From JAKVKY01 sp964293585 (GTDB taxonomy: Bacteria > Bacillota > Negativicutes > Acidaminococcales > Acidaminococcaceae), in the NCBI GenBank assembly GCA_964293585.1, contig CAXYYS010000004.1, positions 1 to 64,000 on the forward strand: a stretch of 64,000 nt of DNA, in the 5' to 3' direction. Made by a program: the position numbers and the translations under genes. The notes under the pieces were generated by a model, which worked only from the letters and a program-made list of their open reading frames with translations, did not search any database and was not told the origin of the DNA. This document shows positions 18,714 through 27,176 of the stretch, in pieces; positions within the stretch are counted from its first letter, which is position 1, and each line of letters opens with the position of its first letter.

Positions 18714-19391
18714 TTATTCCTGTAAACGGTAACCGACGCCCCGGACGGTTTCAATAATCTCACCGCTGGAGCCTAACTTTTGCCGCAGGGTACGGATATG
18801 GACATCCACGGTGCGGGTATCACCGGTATAATCGTAACCCCAGATATCATTTAACAGTTGGTCCCGGGTAAAGACCCGGCCCGGATGTTCCAGGAATTTT
18901 TTTAAGACTTCAAATTCTTTCAAGGTTAATTGGACCGGCTGGTCCTGGTTCCAGACTTTAAAACAGGCCGGATCCAGTTTCAGGCTGCCATGGCTTAACA
19001 GGCGCGGCGCGGCGGGAGCAGGTTCACCGCCGGTGCGGCGCAGTACGGCCTTAACCCGGCTGACCAACTCCAGCATACCGAACGGTTTAGTCACATAGTC
19101 GTCGGCGCCGGCATCCAAACCTTTAACTTTATCAAATTCCCGGTCCTTGGCCGTAGCCAGGATAATAGGAATATCTTTATAAGTAGCACTGCTTCTCAGA
19201 CTGTGCATGATGCTTAACCCATTAACTCCGGGCAGCATGATATCCAGGATGATGAGGCTGGGGGTAGTCTTTTTTAAAAGCTGTTCCAGTTCCTTGCCAT
19301 CCCTGGCGCCACAGGCAGGAAAACCCATGCTGTGCAGGGTATAGACTTCCAGTTCTCTGATGTTGTCGTCGTCTTCCACACAAATAATCAT
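18714..19391 (-). CDS. phoB: PhoB-type response regulator (OmpR family)
   Basis: 225 aa. The receiver starts MIICVEDDDN and carries the phospho-acceptor Asp50 in LILDIMLPG, with the conserved Lys in VTKPFGM. A C-terminal winged helix ends in TVDVHIRTLRQKLG and VRGVGYRL. AAGGAG is eight bases before the ATG at 19391; the longer open frame overlaps phoU and is not needed. It lies 19 bases after phoU and about 70 bases before phoR, so the three form one operon. It probably activates phosphate-starvation genes elsewhere. Confidence 0.9.
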   Translation of the reverse strand: MIICVEDDDNIRELEVYTLHSMGFPACGARDGKELEQLLKKTTPSLIILDIMLPGVNGLSIMHSLRSSATYKDIPIILATAKDREFDKVKGLDAGADDYVTKPFGMLELVSRVKAVLRRTGGEPAPAAPRLLSHGSLKLDPACFKVWNQDQPVQLTLKEFEVLKKFLEHPGRVFTRDQLLNDIWGYDYTGDTRTVDVHIRTLRQKLGSSGEIIETVRGVGYRLQE

Positions 19392-19410
19392 GGGCGTGCT
19401 CCTTCTCTGC

Positions 19411-20085
19411 TTAATCCCAGGTGCCGGACTGGCCTGTTTCCCGCTGGCCGGTAATGGCATACATGACCCACTTGGCGATATGTACCGCGTGGTCGCTGAT
19501 CTTTTCAAAATATTTGGCCACCATGAGCAGGTTCAAGAGTCCGTCTGCCTGAGGCGGCTGGGCCGTGCTTAATTCCCGGGCCAGGTCTTTTTTGACGGTG
19601 GCAAACAACGCGTCCACCTCGTCATCCTTGCTATTGGCGCCGCTGGCTAATTCCAGGTCGTTGTCCGCATAAGCTTCCATACTGTCACCTACCAGATTTT
19701 TGCTGGCCCGGGCCATCTGCCTTAAGCAGGCCATGCTGGCGTGTTCGTCCGGTACCAGTTCCAAATGCTGGCACAAATCGGCAATATCTACCAGCTGGTC
19801 CCCGATGCGTTTGCAATCGTGGACAATTTTGAGTGAAGCGCTGATCTGGCGCAGGTCGCTGGCCACCGGCTGCTGCCGGACCAATAGGCTAAAACAGCTG
19901 TTTTCAATCTCGTTGCCCCGGGTTTCAATCCTTTGGTACAAAAGGCGGATTTCGGGTAGTTCTACCTGGTTGCTGCCGTTCAAAAAAGCGGCGATTAATT
20001 CCAGGGAATTTTCACATAACAAGCCTAACGAGATGACCGAGCGTTTTAAAGCCTGGAGCTGCTCGTCAAATAAGTTGCGTACCAT
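19411..20085 (-). CDS. phoU: PhoU phosphate signalling protein
   Basis: 224 aa, helical, with the two PhoU repeats. The conserved ISASLKIVHDCKRIGDQ in the first repeat and LMVAKYFEKISDHAVHIAKW in the second provide the metal-binding helices. PhoU represses the Pho response by linking Pst transport to PhoR. GTGGAGG is about nine bases upstream of the start. It is the first gene of phoU-phoB-phoR; having phoU lead the operon without pstSCAB is unusual. Confidence 0.94.
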   Translation of the reverse strand: MVRNLFDEQLQALKRSVISLGLLCENSLELIAAFLNGSNQVELPEIRLLYQRIETRGNEIENSCFSLLVRQQPVASDLRQISASLKIVHDCKRIGDQLVDIADLCQHLELVPDEHASMACLRQMARASKNLVGDSMEAYADNDLELASGANSKDDEVDALFATVKKDLARELSTAQPPQADGLLNLLMVAKYFEKISDHAVHIAKWVMYAITGQRETGQSGTWD

Positions 20086-20118
20086 TGCCGTACCTCCACA
20101 GATTGCTCCGGCACTTTT

Positions 20119-20147
20119 AGTATAAGTCTTCCCGGCGCCGGGAGCAA
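20119..20147 (-). promoter_or_regulatory. Promoter of phoU-phoB-phoR with a palindromic spacer
   Basis: On the minus strand TTGCTC (20147-20142), a 17-base spacer and TATACT (20124-20119). The spacer is filled by TCCCGGCGCCGGGA (20130-20143), a perfect 14-base palindrome that overlaps the -35 by two bases. It is far more GC-rich than neighbouring intergenic sequence, as expected of an operator. It is not a PHO box, which is a direct repeat. Confidence 0.65.
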
Positions 20148-20239
20148 GTTTTTTATAGGCAGGGGCACTTGCCCCTAAACTTGTTTTCAGTTTAGCCGTG
20201 TTCCATTAAAAGCAGGGGAAGACTATGTTAAATTTATGT

Positions 20240-20305
20240 AAAAAAAGAACGCCGGCAGGAGCTGTACGGCTTAGGTTAAACCGGGGAGCTGCTGGGAGCG
20301 TTCTT
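20240..20305 (-). terminator. Terminator of the EAL-domain gene
   Basis: On the minus strand AAGAACGC pairs with GCGTTCTT across a long imperfect stem, followed by seven T. Confidence 0.6.
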
Positions 20306-20320
20306 GGTAGTGCAAGTATT

Positions 20321-23300
20321 TTATTTTTTGGCGGCCGGTTGATAGATAAAAAGGCTGATCAGGCGGCTGATAATCTTCAGGGAGGTTACCGTTTCGTTGT
20401 CCCACAGGCGGGGAGCCGTGGTGTCAAAACCCAGGATGCCGCGGAAAATTCCCAGGCGGACCAGGGAGAACTGCAGGGTGGCTCCGGCGCCAAAATGCTG
20501 CAGGACTTCCTGGGTGTTGGCGTCAAACTGGGCGGCGTCGGTGCAGACAAACTGTCCTTCCCGGTCAAAGTTTTGCGCATATTTGATGTACGCAGGAGAA
20601 GTTTGCATCGCAATTTTACTTAGATCCGGCAGCTGCGCCGCAGGATCCTGCCAGCAGTAAGGCAGGGTAAATTTGTGGGCGCCTGGCTGCAAAAGGAGCA
20701 GATAGGCACAGCTCAGATGGTAATAACTGCCCAGCAGGGCCAGTAATTTATTGATGGCTTCCCGGGTATCAATGGCTGAGTATAGGGACTGGAATGCTTG
20801 TTCCACCAGGAGGCTGTTGTAACTGGAAGGCTGCTGGCTGATGTGCAGGTTTTCCTGTAGCTTGGTCAGGAGTTCTTCCCGTTCTTTTTCAGCCTGCACA
20901 TCCAAAACGGTGCCTACCATACGATATACTTTGCCGGTGCTGTCTGCCAGGCTGGTGTAATGTACCCGCACCCAGCGGAAACCATTACCCCACAAATTGG
21001 CCCGGTACTCCATAAAGGCGGTAGTGGGCTTAGATGCGCCAAGCTTAATATCCTGGCGCAGTTTGGTCCGGTAGTCCGGATGAATAATCGGACTGCGGGC
21101 CAGATAATCCCAGTACCGTTTGTAATTTTTGCGGAAAATCTCGTTATTTTTCAGCCGGATTTCGAAGCGGAGATAATCCGCCAGCACGTCGTAATCAAAG
21201 ATGCCGATGCCGATATGTTCTACCAGCAGACGGTTCCGGGTATTTTCTGCTTCCTGGTTGCGGCGTGCGGTAACGTCTTCTATGGTCAGGATGGCCTGAC
21301 GAGGCTCGCCGTTTTCGTTACTGACACTGAGGGCTTGGCAGGATTCCCAGGAGTAGGTGCCGTCCTGATTTTTAAAGGGAATCGGGTCCTGGGTTAAACA
21401 GGATTCCTTACCCAGACGGTCATAAAAATTCTTATAGGCCGGCCAGGCTTCAGGGCTGACCGTATGCCGCAGACTTTCTGGCACACCGGTGACTACCTGG
21501 GGAACCTTGTGCTGTTTGGCATAGGCTTCCGGCATAGACAAAGTATGTTCTTTTAAGTCGTAACGGCAGATGACCTTGCCCATCTGGTTGATGGATAATT
21601 CCAGTAAGCGGTTGCTTTCCCGCAGTTCGTCCTGTAAATGTTTTTCAGCGCTGCAGTTGCTAATGGACAGATAGAACAAGGAACGTTCCCGGTTCTGGGC
21701 GAGTAATCTGGCCCGTATTCGGAGCCACAGACTGTTGCCGGGTTTGGAAAAACGTTTATTGCAGACGATGCAGCCTGTTTCGGCGGCACTGACCGTGGCG
21801 GTTTCTAACATCTGCATGATCAGAGCTTTGTTGGCAGCGTCAAAATCGTTCAGGCAATGTTCGGCAAAGGGCAAAAAATCTTGCCGGGTACAGCCCAGTT
21901 CCCGGTAATAGTTGTCATTGGTACGGATAATTTCCAGGTTCTGGTTGTGGTATTCGGCGATGGCAGCTCCGCCTACAAAGCTGTTAAACAGCAGGGCGGT
22001 CTGTGCGGAAGGATCCCAGAAAGATGCAGCGCCTTCCAAATCCAGGTTGTGGAACAGCTGCGGATGAGACACATTGCTGTGCCGGAGCAGCTTGGAAAAT
22101 TCAGCGGCAGGCATGGGCTTGGCAAAATAATAACCCTGCATCAGCGCGCAGTTTAAACTTTTTAAATAATCGGCCTGAGTTTGAGTTTCCACACCTTCGG
22201 CCACCACGGGCAGCTTTAACCAGTGGGCCATACGGATCACGGAGCTGAGAATATTGCCGCCCCGTTCTTCGTTACCCATTTCCAGGAAACGCATATCTAG
22301 TTTTAAGATATCTACCGGCACCATCTTCAGCATGTTAAGCGAAGAGTAACCGGAGCCAAAATCGTCCATCTCTACCGAAAATCCCAGGGCGTGGAGCTGG
22401 TCTACGGTTTTGATAAGCTGCGTGGAATTTTCTACGTACGCGCTCTCGGTGATTTCCAGTTTGAGCAGCGCCGGTTTCAAATCGTATTTTTGTACCAGAT
22501 CATGTAAGTGTGTGCATAGCTCCGGGTTGTACAAATCTACCCGGGACACATTCACGGACACGGGGAGTTCTTTTTTTGAGGCATCCTGGCGCCACAATTT
22601 TAAATAGCGGCAGCTTTCTTCCCACACAAAAGCATCCAGCCGGGTGATAAAGCCGTTGCGTTCAAAGAGAGGAATAAATTTTCCCGGCTGGAGCAGACCT
22701 TTTTGCGGATGCTGCCAGCGTACCAGGGCTTCGGCGCCGATGAGGGTGCCGGTATCGTAATCATATTGAGGCTGGAACCAGACCTGGAACTGGCGTTCCG
22801 CCAGGGCGTTTTCCATTTCTTCGGTCATTTGCTGTTCGTCCAGCAATTGCTGACGCATGGCTTCGTCATAAAAAGCCAGGCGGCTTTCGGAGTGGCCCTT
22901 CAGGGAAATCTGGGCCAACATCGCCCGGTCAATCATCAGGTTCACATCCAGGGAAGGGTCGTCTACCACAAAGATGCCCAGCCGGAAAGTGACCTGGAGC
23001 GGGATACCCAGCTTCCGTTCTTCGTCCCGGACCGTGTTTAGTAAATCTTCCTGCAAGGTCAGCGTGTTAGGCCGCAGCAGCAGAAAAGTATCTGCCACGT
23101 CGTGGCCAACCACGATATTTTCATCGTTGTGACGGTAACGCAGTAAACTTTCGCCCAGCAGGCGCAAAGTTTTATCGCCCACTACATGGCCGTAGCGGTC
23201 GTTGATAATTTTAAAATTGTTTAAATCGATACTGATTACCACATAACTGCCCGCCGGTTTATTTTTTAAAAGCTGGACGGCCTGGTCTACGAAAGTTTTG

Positions 23301-23761
23301 CGATTGTACAAACCGGTGAGCACATCAAAGTTGGACTGGTAGTCAAAAGTAACGTCGCAGCGGGTTGCCACCAGGGTCTGCTGCTCTTCGTCCAGCCAGG
23401 TGAAACGCCATTTTTTATACTGGATGCGGCCGGCGGTAGCTTGTACCGGGAAAATCATGGAATAAGTAGGCTTAAAGGACAGGCCGCGGGTAATGGCAGG
23501 CAGCTTAAACTTAGCGGCGGCATCTTCCTGATATTCCGGTGCCAGCAGGGTGCTGATGGCATGGCGGACATATTCGGTGTAGGCCACACCGGGTTTTAAA
23601 GTTTGCGGCAGCGCCTGCTGCGGGTTCAGGACATTGAGCAAGGTAGCAGACTGGACATCGATGAGAGCCAGATATTCATAATCCAGTTGGATAAGATGCC
23701 GGATTAACTTAGCAGCTCTGCTGGCGTCTTGCGGGCTAAAGCTGCGCTCTATCGTGATCAT
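20321..23761 (-). CDS. Cyclic-di-GMP phosphodiesterase: sensory module, degenerate GGDEF, EAL, PAS domains, GAF
   Basis: 1146 aa, cytoplasmic. Order: N-terminal sensory module (about 25-137, shared with proteins at 11513 and 32166); GGDEF domain (about 138-300) whose signature is VADTF (222-226) instead of GGDEF, so cyclase activity is very unlikely; EAL domain (about 310-560) with all key residues visible (EALVRW, NVSRVD, EITES, DDFGSGYSSL, KLD, AEGVET, QGYYFAKP), so it should hydrolyse c-di-GMP; about three PAS domains; and a C-terminal GAF-like domain (about 1000-1146). Having sensor domains on both sides of the enzymatic core is unusual. GGAGGAGG lies about eight bases before ATG 23761. 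Monocistronic. Confidence 0.92.
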   Translation of the reverse strand: MITIERSFSPQDASRAAKLIRHLIQLDYEYLALIDVQSATLLNVLNPQQALPQTLKPGVAYTEYVRHAISTLLAPEYQEDAAAKFKLPAITRGLSFKPTYSMIFPVQATAGRIQYKKWRFTWLDEEQQTLVATRCDVTFDYQSNFDVLTGLYNRKTFVDQAVQLLKNKPAGSYVVISIDLNNFKIINDRYGHVVGDKTLRLLGESLLRYRHNDENIVVGHDVADTFLLLRPNTLTLQEDLLNTVRDEERKLGIPLQVTFRLGIFVVDDPSLDVNLMIDRAMLAQISLKGHSESRLAFYDEAMRQQLLDEQQMTEEMENALAERQFQVWFQPQYDYDTGTLIGAEALVRWQHPQKGLLQPGKFIPLFERNGFITRLDAFVWEESCRYLKLWRQDASKKELPVSVNVSRVDLYNPELCTHLHDLVQKYDLKPALLKLEITESAYVENSTQLIKTVDQLHALGFSVEMDDFGSGYSSLNMLKMVPVDILKLDMRFLEMGNEERGGNILSSVIRMAHWLKLPVVAEGVETQTQADYLKSLNCALMQGYYFAKPMPAAEFSKLLRHSNVSHPQLFHNLDLEGAASFWDPSAQTALLFNSFVGGAAIAEYHNQNLEIIRTNDNYYRELGCTRQDFLPFAEHCLNDFDAANKALIMQMLETATVSAAETGCIVCNKRFSKPGNSLWLRIRARLLAQNRERSLFYLSISNCSAEKHLQDELRESNRLLELSINQMGKVICRYDLKEHTLSMPEAYAKQHKVPQVVTGVPESLRHTVSPEAWPAYKNFYDRLGKESCLTQDPIPFKNQDGTYSWESCQALSVSNENGEPRQAILTIEDVTARRNQEAENTRNRLLVEHIGIGIFDYDVLADYLRFEIRLKNNEIFRKNYKRYWDYLARSPIIHPDYRTKLRQDIKLGASKPTTAFMEYRANLWGNGFRWVRVHYTSLADSTGKVYRMVGTVLDVQAEKEREELLTKLQENLHISQQPSSYNSLLVEQAFQSLYSAIDTREAINKLLALLGSYYHLSCAYLLLLQPGAHKFTLPYCWQDPAAQLPDLSKIAMQTSPAYIKYAQNFDREGQFVCTDAAQFDANTQEVLQHFGAGATLQFSLVRLGIFRGILGFDTTAPRLWDNETVTSLKIISRLISLFIYQPAAKK

Positions 23762-23790
23762 GCCTTGGTTACCTCCTCCGTTGGGACTGT

Positions 23791-23832
23791 TAGTCTTAAA
23801 ATAGTCTTAAAAAAATACCGGTTTAATCCGGT
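23791..23832 (-). promoter_or_regulatory. Leader of the EAL gene: 11-bp tandem repeat and weak terminator-like hairpin
   Basis: TAGTCTTAAAA occurs twice back to back at 23791-23801 and 23802-23812. Next to it, on the minus strand, ACCGG-attaaa-CCGGT (23832-23817) is followed by a seven-T run. The direct repeat is a candidate regulator site and the hairpin may attenuate. Both are inference. Confidence 0.4.
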
Positions 23833-23896
23833 TAGATTAATCGGGATCGCTTAAAGTATCATGATTTTATTAAATAAATGCGCTTTTGTCAAATAG

Positions 23897-23928
23897 GAAG
23901 AGCAGCGTCAAATAACACGCTGCTCTTC
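23897..23928 (-). terminator. Terminator-like hairpin after the DASS transporter gene
   Basis: GAAGAGCAGCGT pairs with ACGCTGCTCTTC (12 bp, 8-base loop). It starts ten bases after the stop codon of the gene at 23938. The T-run is poor. Confidence 0.6.
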
Positions 23929-23937
23929 ACAAATATT

Positions 23938-25344
23938 TTACCACATACCAAGAACTTTCCACCAGATAGCGCCAATGCCCAGGAAGCAGATCATGTTGAC
24001 GATGGAAACAAAGAAACCAACTTTCCACCATTCAGGCTGCGTATGGTAGCCGGCGCCGAAATAAATAGGTGCAGGGCCGGTGGCATAGTGGGTCAAGCCG
24101 CCCATGATACCGGTCAGGCAGGCCAGAACCATAGCTGCGAAAACCGGCGGTGCGCCGGCAGCGATAGCTACGGCCAGGAAAGCTGCGTAGACGGCGCTGA
24201 CGTGAGCGCTCAGGCTGGCAAAACCATAGTGGATATACATATAGATGATAGCTAACAGGTACAGGGTAGCAAACCAGGAAATACCGGTGAGGCTGCCGGC
24301 TACGCCTTTAGCGAACCAGGCGATGAAACCGGATTTGGCCAAACCGCCGGCCAGGCTCATGAGGCCGCCCATCCAGAACAGGGTATCCCAGGCGCCTTTT
24401 TCCGTGGTAACGTCTTCCCAGTTAATGGCACTGCGCACCAGCATGATACCGATGCAGACAAAGGCCACCATGGTGGCGTCCAGTTTGGTGAAAGAAGCGG
24501 TAGCCCACAGGATGAGAGCCAGGATGAACACGCCCAGCACAGTCTTTTCGTCCTTGGTCATGGGACCCATCTTGGACAATTCTTTGCGGGCAATTTCCGG
24601 AGCTTCCGGCGTTTGTTTTAATTCCGGAGGATCCAGTTTATAAACCAGGTACGGGCACAGGAGCAGAGCGATGATACCGGGTACGGAACAAGCCAGCGCC
24701 CAGAAGCCCCAGCTCAAATCTACTTTGGCCGTTTGTGCAGCTAAAGTCACGCAGAGCAGGTTAGGTGCTACGGAAGTAACGAACATGGAAGAAGTGATGC
24801 AGTTATTTTGGAAAGTGCAGGCCATCAGGTACGAACCGATTTTTTTAGAAGTAGGACCGGGCTCGCTGCCGAAAGCGGAGCACAGACTGCGTACGATGGG
24901 GAACAGGATGCCGCCACCGCGGGCCGTGTTAGACGGAGTGGCCGGCGCGATAATCAGGTCGGTGATAGCCATGGTGTAACCAAGTTTTAGGGAACTGCTG
25001 CCGATAGCAGCCATGATCTTATAAGCGATGCGTCTGCCCAGGCCGGTCTTAATGAAGCCCTTGGCAAACAGGAACGCGGAGACAATTAACCAAATGGTGG
25101 TGTTACCGAAACCGCTTAAAGCTTCCGCCGGTTTTAAAACTTTCAAAAAGCCGGACAGGCCTACCGCAATGAGGGCGATAGCGCCAATGGGCAGAGGATG
25201 CAGGATAAAACCGACGATGGTGGCAACGAACAGGGCGAACATATGCCACGCCTCAGGTTTTAATCCAGCGGGCATCGGACAGAACCAGATGATGACTCCT
25301 ACCAGGACTGTGAAAATACCTTTCTGGAAATCGTTTTTAAACAT
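23938..25344 (-). CDS. DASS (SLC13) family sodium/dicarboxylate transporter, CitT/2-oxoglutarate-malate type
   Basis: 468 aa with about 12-14 hydrophobic segments. The segment APATPSNTARGGGILFPI carries the SNT substrate/sodium motif, and THYATGPAPIYFGAGY is the C-terminal counterpart typical of the 2-oxoglutarate/malate translocator and CitT branch. It should import or exchange a di- or tricarboxylate. GGAGGAGG lies about eight bases before the ATG. It follows the MoxR-like gene by 74 bases on the same strand and may be co-transcribed. A second, only distantly similar DASS transporter lies at 29337, which suggests carboxylates matter to this organism. Confidence 0.9.
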   Translation of the reverse strand: MFKNDFQKGIFTVLVGVIIWFCPMPAGLKPEAWHMFALFVATIVGFILHPLPIGAIALIAVGLSGFLKVLKPAEALSGFGNTTIWLIVSAFLFAKGFIKTGLGRRIAYKIMAAIGSSSLKLGYTMAITDLIIAPATPSNTARGGGILFPIVRSLCSAFGSEPGPTSKKIGSYLMACTFQNNCITSSMFVTSVAPNLLCVTLAAQTAKVDLSWGFWALACSVPGIIALLLCPYLVYKLDPPELKQTPEAPEIARKELSKMGPMTKDEKTVLGVFILALILWATASFTKLDATMVAFVCIGIMLVRSAINWEDVTTEKGAWDTLFWMGGLMSLAGGLAKSGFIAWFAKGVAGSLTGISWFATLYLLAIIYMYIHYGFASLSAHVSAVYAAFLAVAIAAGAPPVFAAMVLACLTGIMGGLTHYATGPAPIYFGAGYHTQPEWWKVGFFVSIVNMICFLGIGAIWWKVLGMW

Positions 25345-25418
25345 GAATATCCTCCTCCTTTATGGAATGTTTAAGTAGGCTACGCTAATCCACAAAAATT
25401 ATAACATTTACAGGCTAA

Positions 25419-26390
25419 TTAAGCAATATGGACGGCATACCCGGTGCTGGCAGTGATACTTTGCTTCAGCATCTGGCGCTGGGGCGCGTCTAAAAGCTTG
25501 GCGGCGCTATCATAAATATCCTGTGCTACCTGGGAAGAAACTCCCTGCAGCTGCGGTACAACGAACAAGGTCAGAGCCTCGGCGTAACTTTCAGCGTCGT
25601 TGGTCTGGAATTCCCGTTTGGCTACCATGTAGGCAATCATGGAGCGGAAGATGGCCGGTCCCAGTTCCCGTTCGCCGGCTACGGCGGTGAGCAGATCCTG
25701 CATGTTGGCAGTCACCGGCGCCGCAATCTGAGCCGCATCGGCCCAGACTTTTAAATCGGCAGCATAATTGGTAGGCAGGCCCAGCCTGATGATGGCAAAA
25801 CGCCGCATCAATGCGTAGGACATGTCGAACAAAGATTTTTTATCGTACTCGTTCATGGTGGCTAAGAGTCGCCAGTCCGGCGGACAGGTGTACACATCCG
25901 CCGTGGAAAGTTCGTCGCCCATCTTAATCTCGATACGGCCTTTGGTTAAACCGTTGCGGAAAGGCAGGACCACGTTACCGCCGGCCAAAACCGTAAACAG
26001 CTGGCCGATGGCCCGGTCAATGGGCGCGCGGTTAATCTCATCAATGATGATCCAGCGCCGGCTCACCATGCTCTGCAGGATGATGCCGGGCTCGAACGCC
26101 GTGCCGCCGGTGTTCATGCCGTTGCTGTGGCTGATACCTTCCATGTAACCGCCCACCGTGTCAAAGGTGGTCCAGTCCGCCGAAGCAGTGCTGAGGATGG
26201 GGTCTTCTCCCTGATAAGCCTTGGCCACGGCTACGGCCAAAGTAGTTTTGCCGGTGCCGGGAGGACCGCTGATAATTACATGGTTACCACTGTTTAAAGC
26301 GGCGCTCACTTCGCCCAGGACCAGATCGTCCACAAAGAAATCCGGCGCCAGGTAGTTTCTAATTTTTTCCGGAGTTACGTTTACGCTCAT
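25419..26390 (-). CDS. MoxR-like AAA+ ATPase (dynein-related AAA_5 family), orphan
   Basis: 323 aa. Walker A GPPGTGKTT, Walker B WIIIDEINR, and a sensor-1 region LLATMNEYDKKS identify the MoxR/AAA_5 group, which usually acts with a von Willebrand A domain partner in assembling or activating metalloproteins or other complexes. Here no VWA gene is adjacent, so its partner is unknown. ATG 26390 is preferred since AAAGGATGG precedes it; the upstream ATG at 26414 lacks a site. Downstream on the same strand is the DASS transporter gene. Confidence 0.85.
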   Translation of the reverse strand: MSVNVTPEKIRNYLAPDFFVDDLVLGEVSAALNSGNHVIISGPPGTGKTTLAVAVAKAYQGEDPILSTASADWTTFDTVGGYMEGISHSNGMNTGGTAFEPGIILQSMVSRRWIIIDEINRAPIDRAIGQLFTVLAGGNVVLPFRNGLTKGRIEIKMGDELSTADVYTCPPDWRLLATMNEYDKKSLFDMSYALMRRFAIIRLGLPTNYAADLKVWADAAQIAAPVTANMQDLLTAVAGERELGPAIFRSMIAYMVAKREFQTNDAESYAEALTLFVVPQLQGVSSQVAQDIYDSAAKLLDAPQRQMLKQSITASTGYAVHIA

Positions 26391-26497
26391 AGGAAACCAT
26401 CCTTTTCTCTTCATATTATGTATTATACAAAACTTTTATAAAATACGGGAGTAGCTGCTTTTATTTTAACACGGACAAGCAGGACTGGCAATTTTAA

Positions 26498-26526
26498 GTT
26501 AACCTAGTAAACTACTAATGGTTGAC
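26498..26526 (+). promoter_or_regulatory. BirA operator of the biotin operon
   Basis: GTTAACC, 15 bases, GGTTGAC: an inverted repeat with the half-sites and spacing known for biotin repressor (BirA) sites. The right half overlaps the -35 element, so bound BirA with biotinyl-AMP would block the promoter. The bio genes begin 62 bases downstream, which supports the call. Confidence 0.85.
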
Positions 26527-26549
26527 AGAAAGCGAAATCCTGTTAAAAT
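26522..26549 (+). promoter_or_regulatory. Promoter of bioY-bioD-bioA
   Basis: TTGACA (26522-26527), 16-base spacer, TAAAAT (26544-26549) with TG one base before the -10. Confidence 0.75.
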
Positions 26550-26587
26550 AGGGATAGTGATTAGGTAAACCCAAGGAGGTAATAAAG

Positions 26588-27166
26588 TTGACTAATTTAG
26601 GAAGTTCTGCGGCGGCGGAACGTAATAAAACAAGAGAATTAGTTTTTTGCGGCTTGTTCACGGCGCTGATTGCCGTGGGCGCTTTTATCAAGGTGCCCGT
26701 ACCGGTGTGTCCGTTCACGTTGCAACTATTATTTACAACCTTGGCCGGTCTGCTGTTAGGCGCGCGTCTGGGCCTGGTGGCAGTGACGGTGTATCTGGTT
26801 TTAGGCTTGATGGGCGTGCCTGTCTTTACTGAGGGCGGCGGTCCCGGTTATGTATTGCAGCCGACTTTTGGTTATTTGATTGGCTTTGCCCTGGGCGCCT
26901 GGCTGACAGGTTTTATTGCCCGCAGTGTGCCGGCGCCTTCTTTAAAACGGCTGCTGGCTGCTAACTTTGCCGGGCTGGCCGTGGTATATGCTTTAGGCAT
27001 GATTTACGTCTACATCATTAATAATTTTTACCTGGGCCATGCTTTAGGTTTGTGGCCTTTGTTCCTGTACTGCTTTGTCCTGGCAGTACCGGGTGATATT
27101 TGTTTGTGTATCGTGGCTGCCTTTATCGGCCGGCGTCTGATCCCGGTCCTGGGCAGACTGGGTTAG
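26588..27166 (+). CDS. bioY: BioY, biotin ECF transporter substrate-binding subunit
   Basis: Membrane S-component for biotin uptake, 192 aa with about six helices. The signature FIKVPVPVCPFTLQ and GARLGLVAVTVYL...GGGPGYVLQPTFGYLIGF are diagnostic of BioY. Translation begins at TTG 26588, because AAGGAGG lies eight bases upstream and no ATG is suitably placed. First gene of a BirA-controlled operon with bioD and bioA. It may use the shared ECF module if the one at 51518-53856 is not dedicated. Confidence 0.95.
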   Translation: MTNLGSSAAAERNKTRELVFCGLFTALIAVGAFIKVPVPVCPFTLQLLFTTLAGLLLGARLGLVAVTVYLVLGLMGVPVFTEGGGPGYVLQPTFGYLIGFALGAWLTGFIARSVPAPSLKRLLAANFAGLAVVYALGMIYVYIINNFYLGHALGLWPLFLYCFVLAVPGDICLCIVAAFIGRRLIPVLGRLG

Positions 27167-27176
27167 GAGGCATATG

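Noticed and set aside
20161..20176. Hairpin AGGGGC-actt-GCCCCT between phoU and the EAL gene as a terminator
   Set aside because: No T-run follows on either strand; the better terminator for the EAL gene is at 20240-20305.
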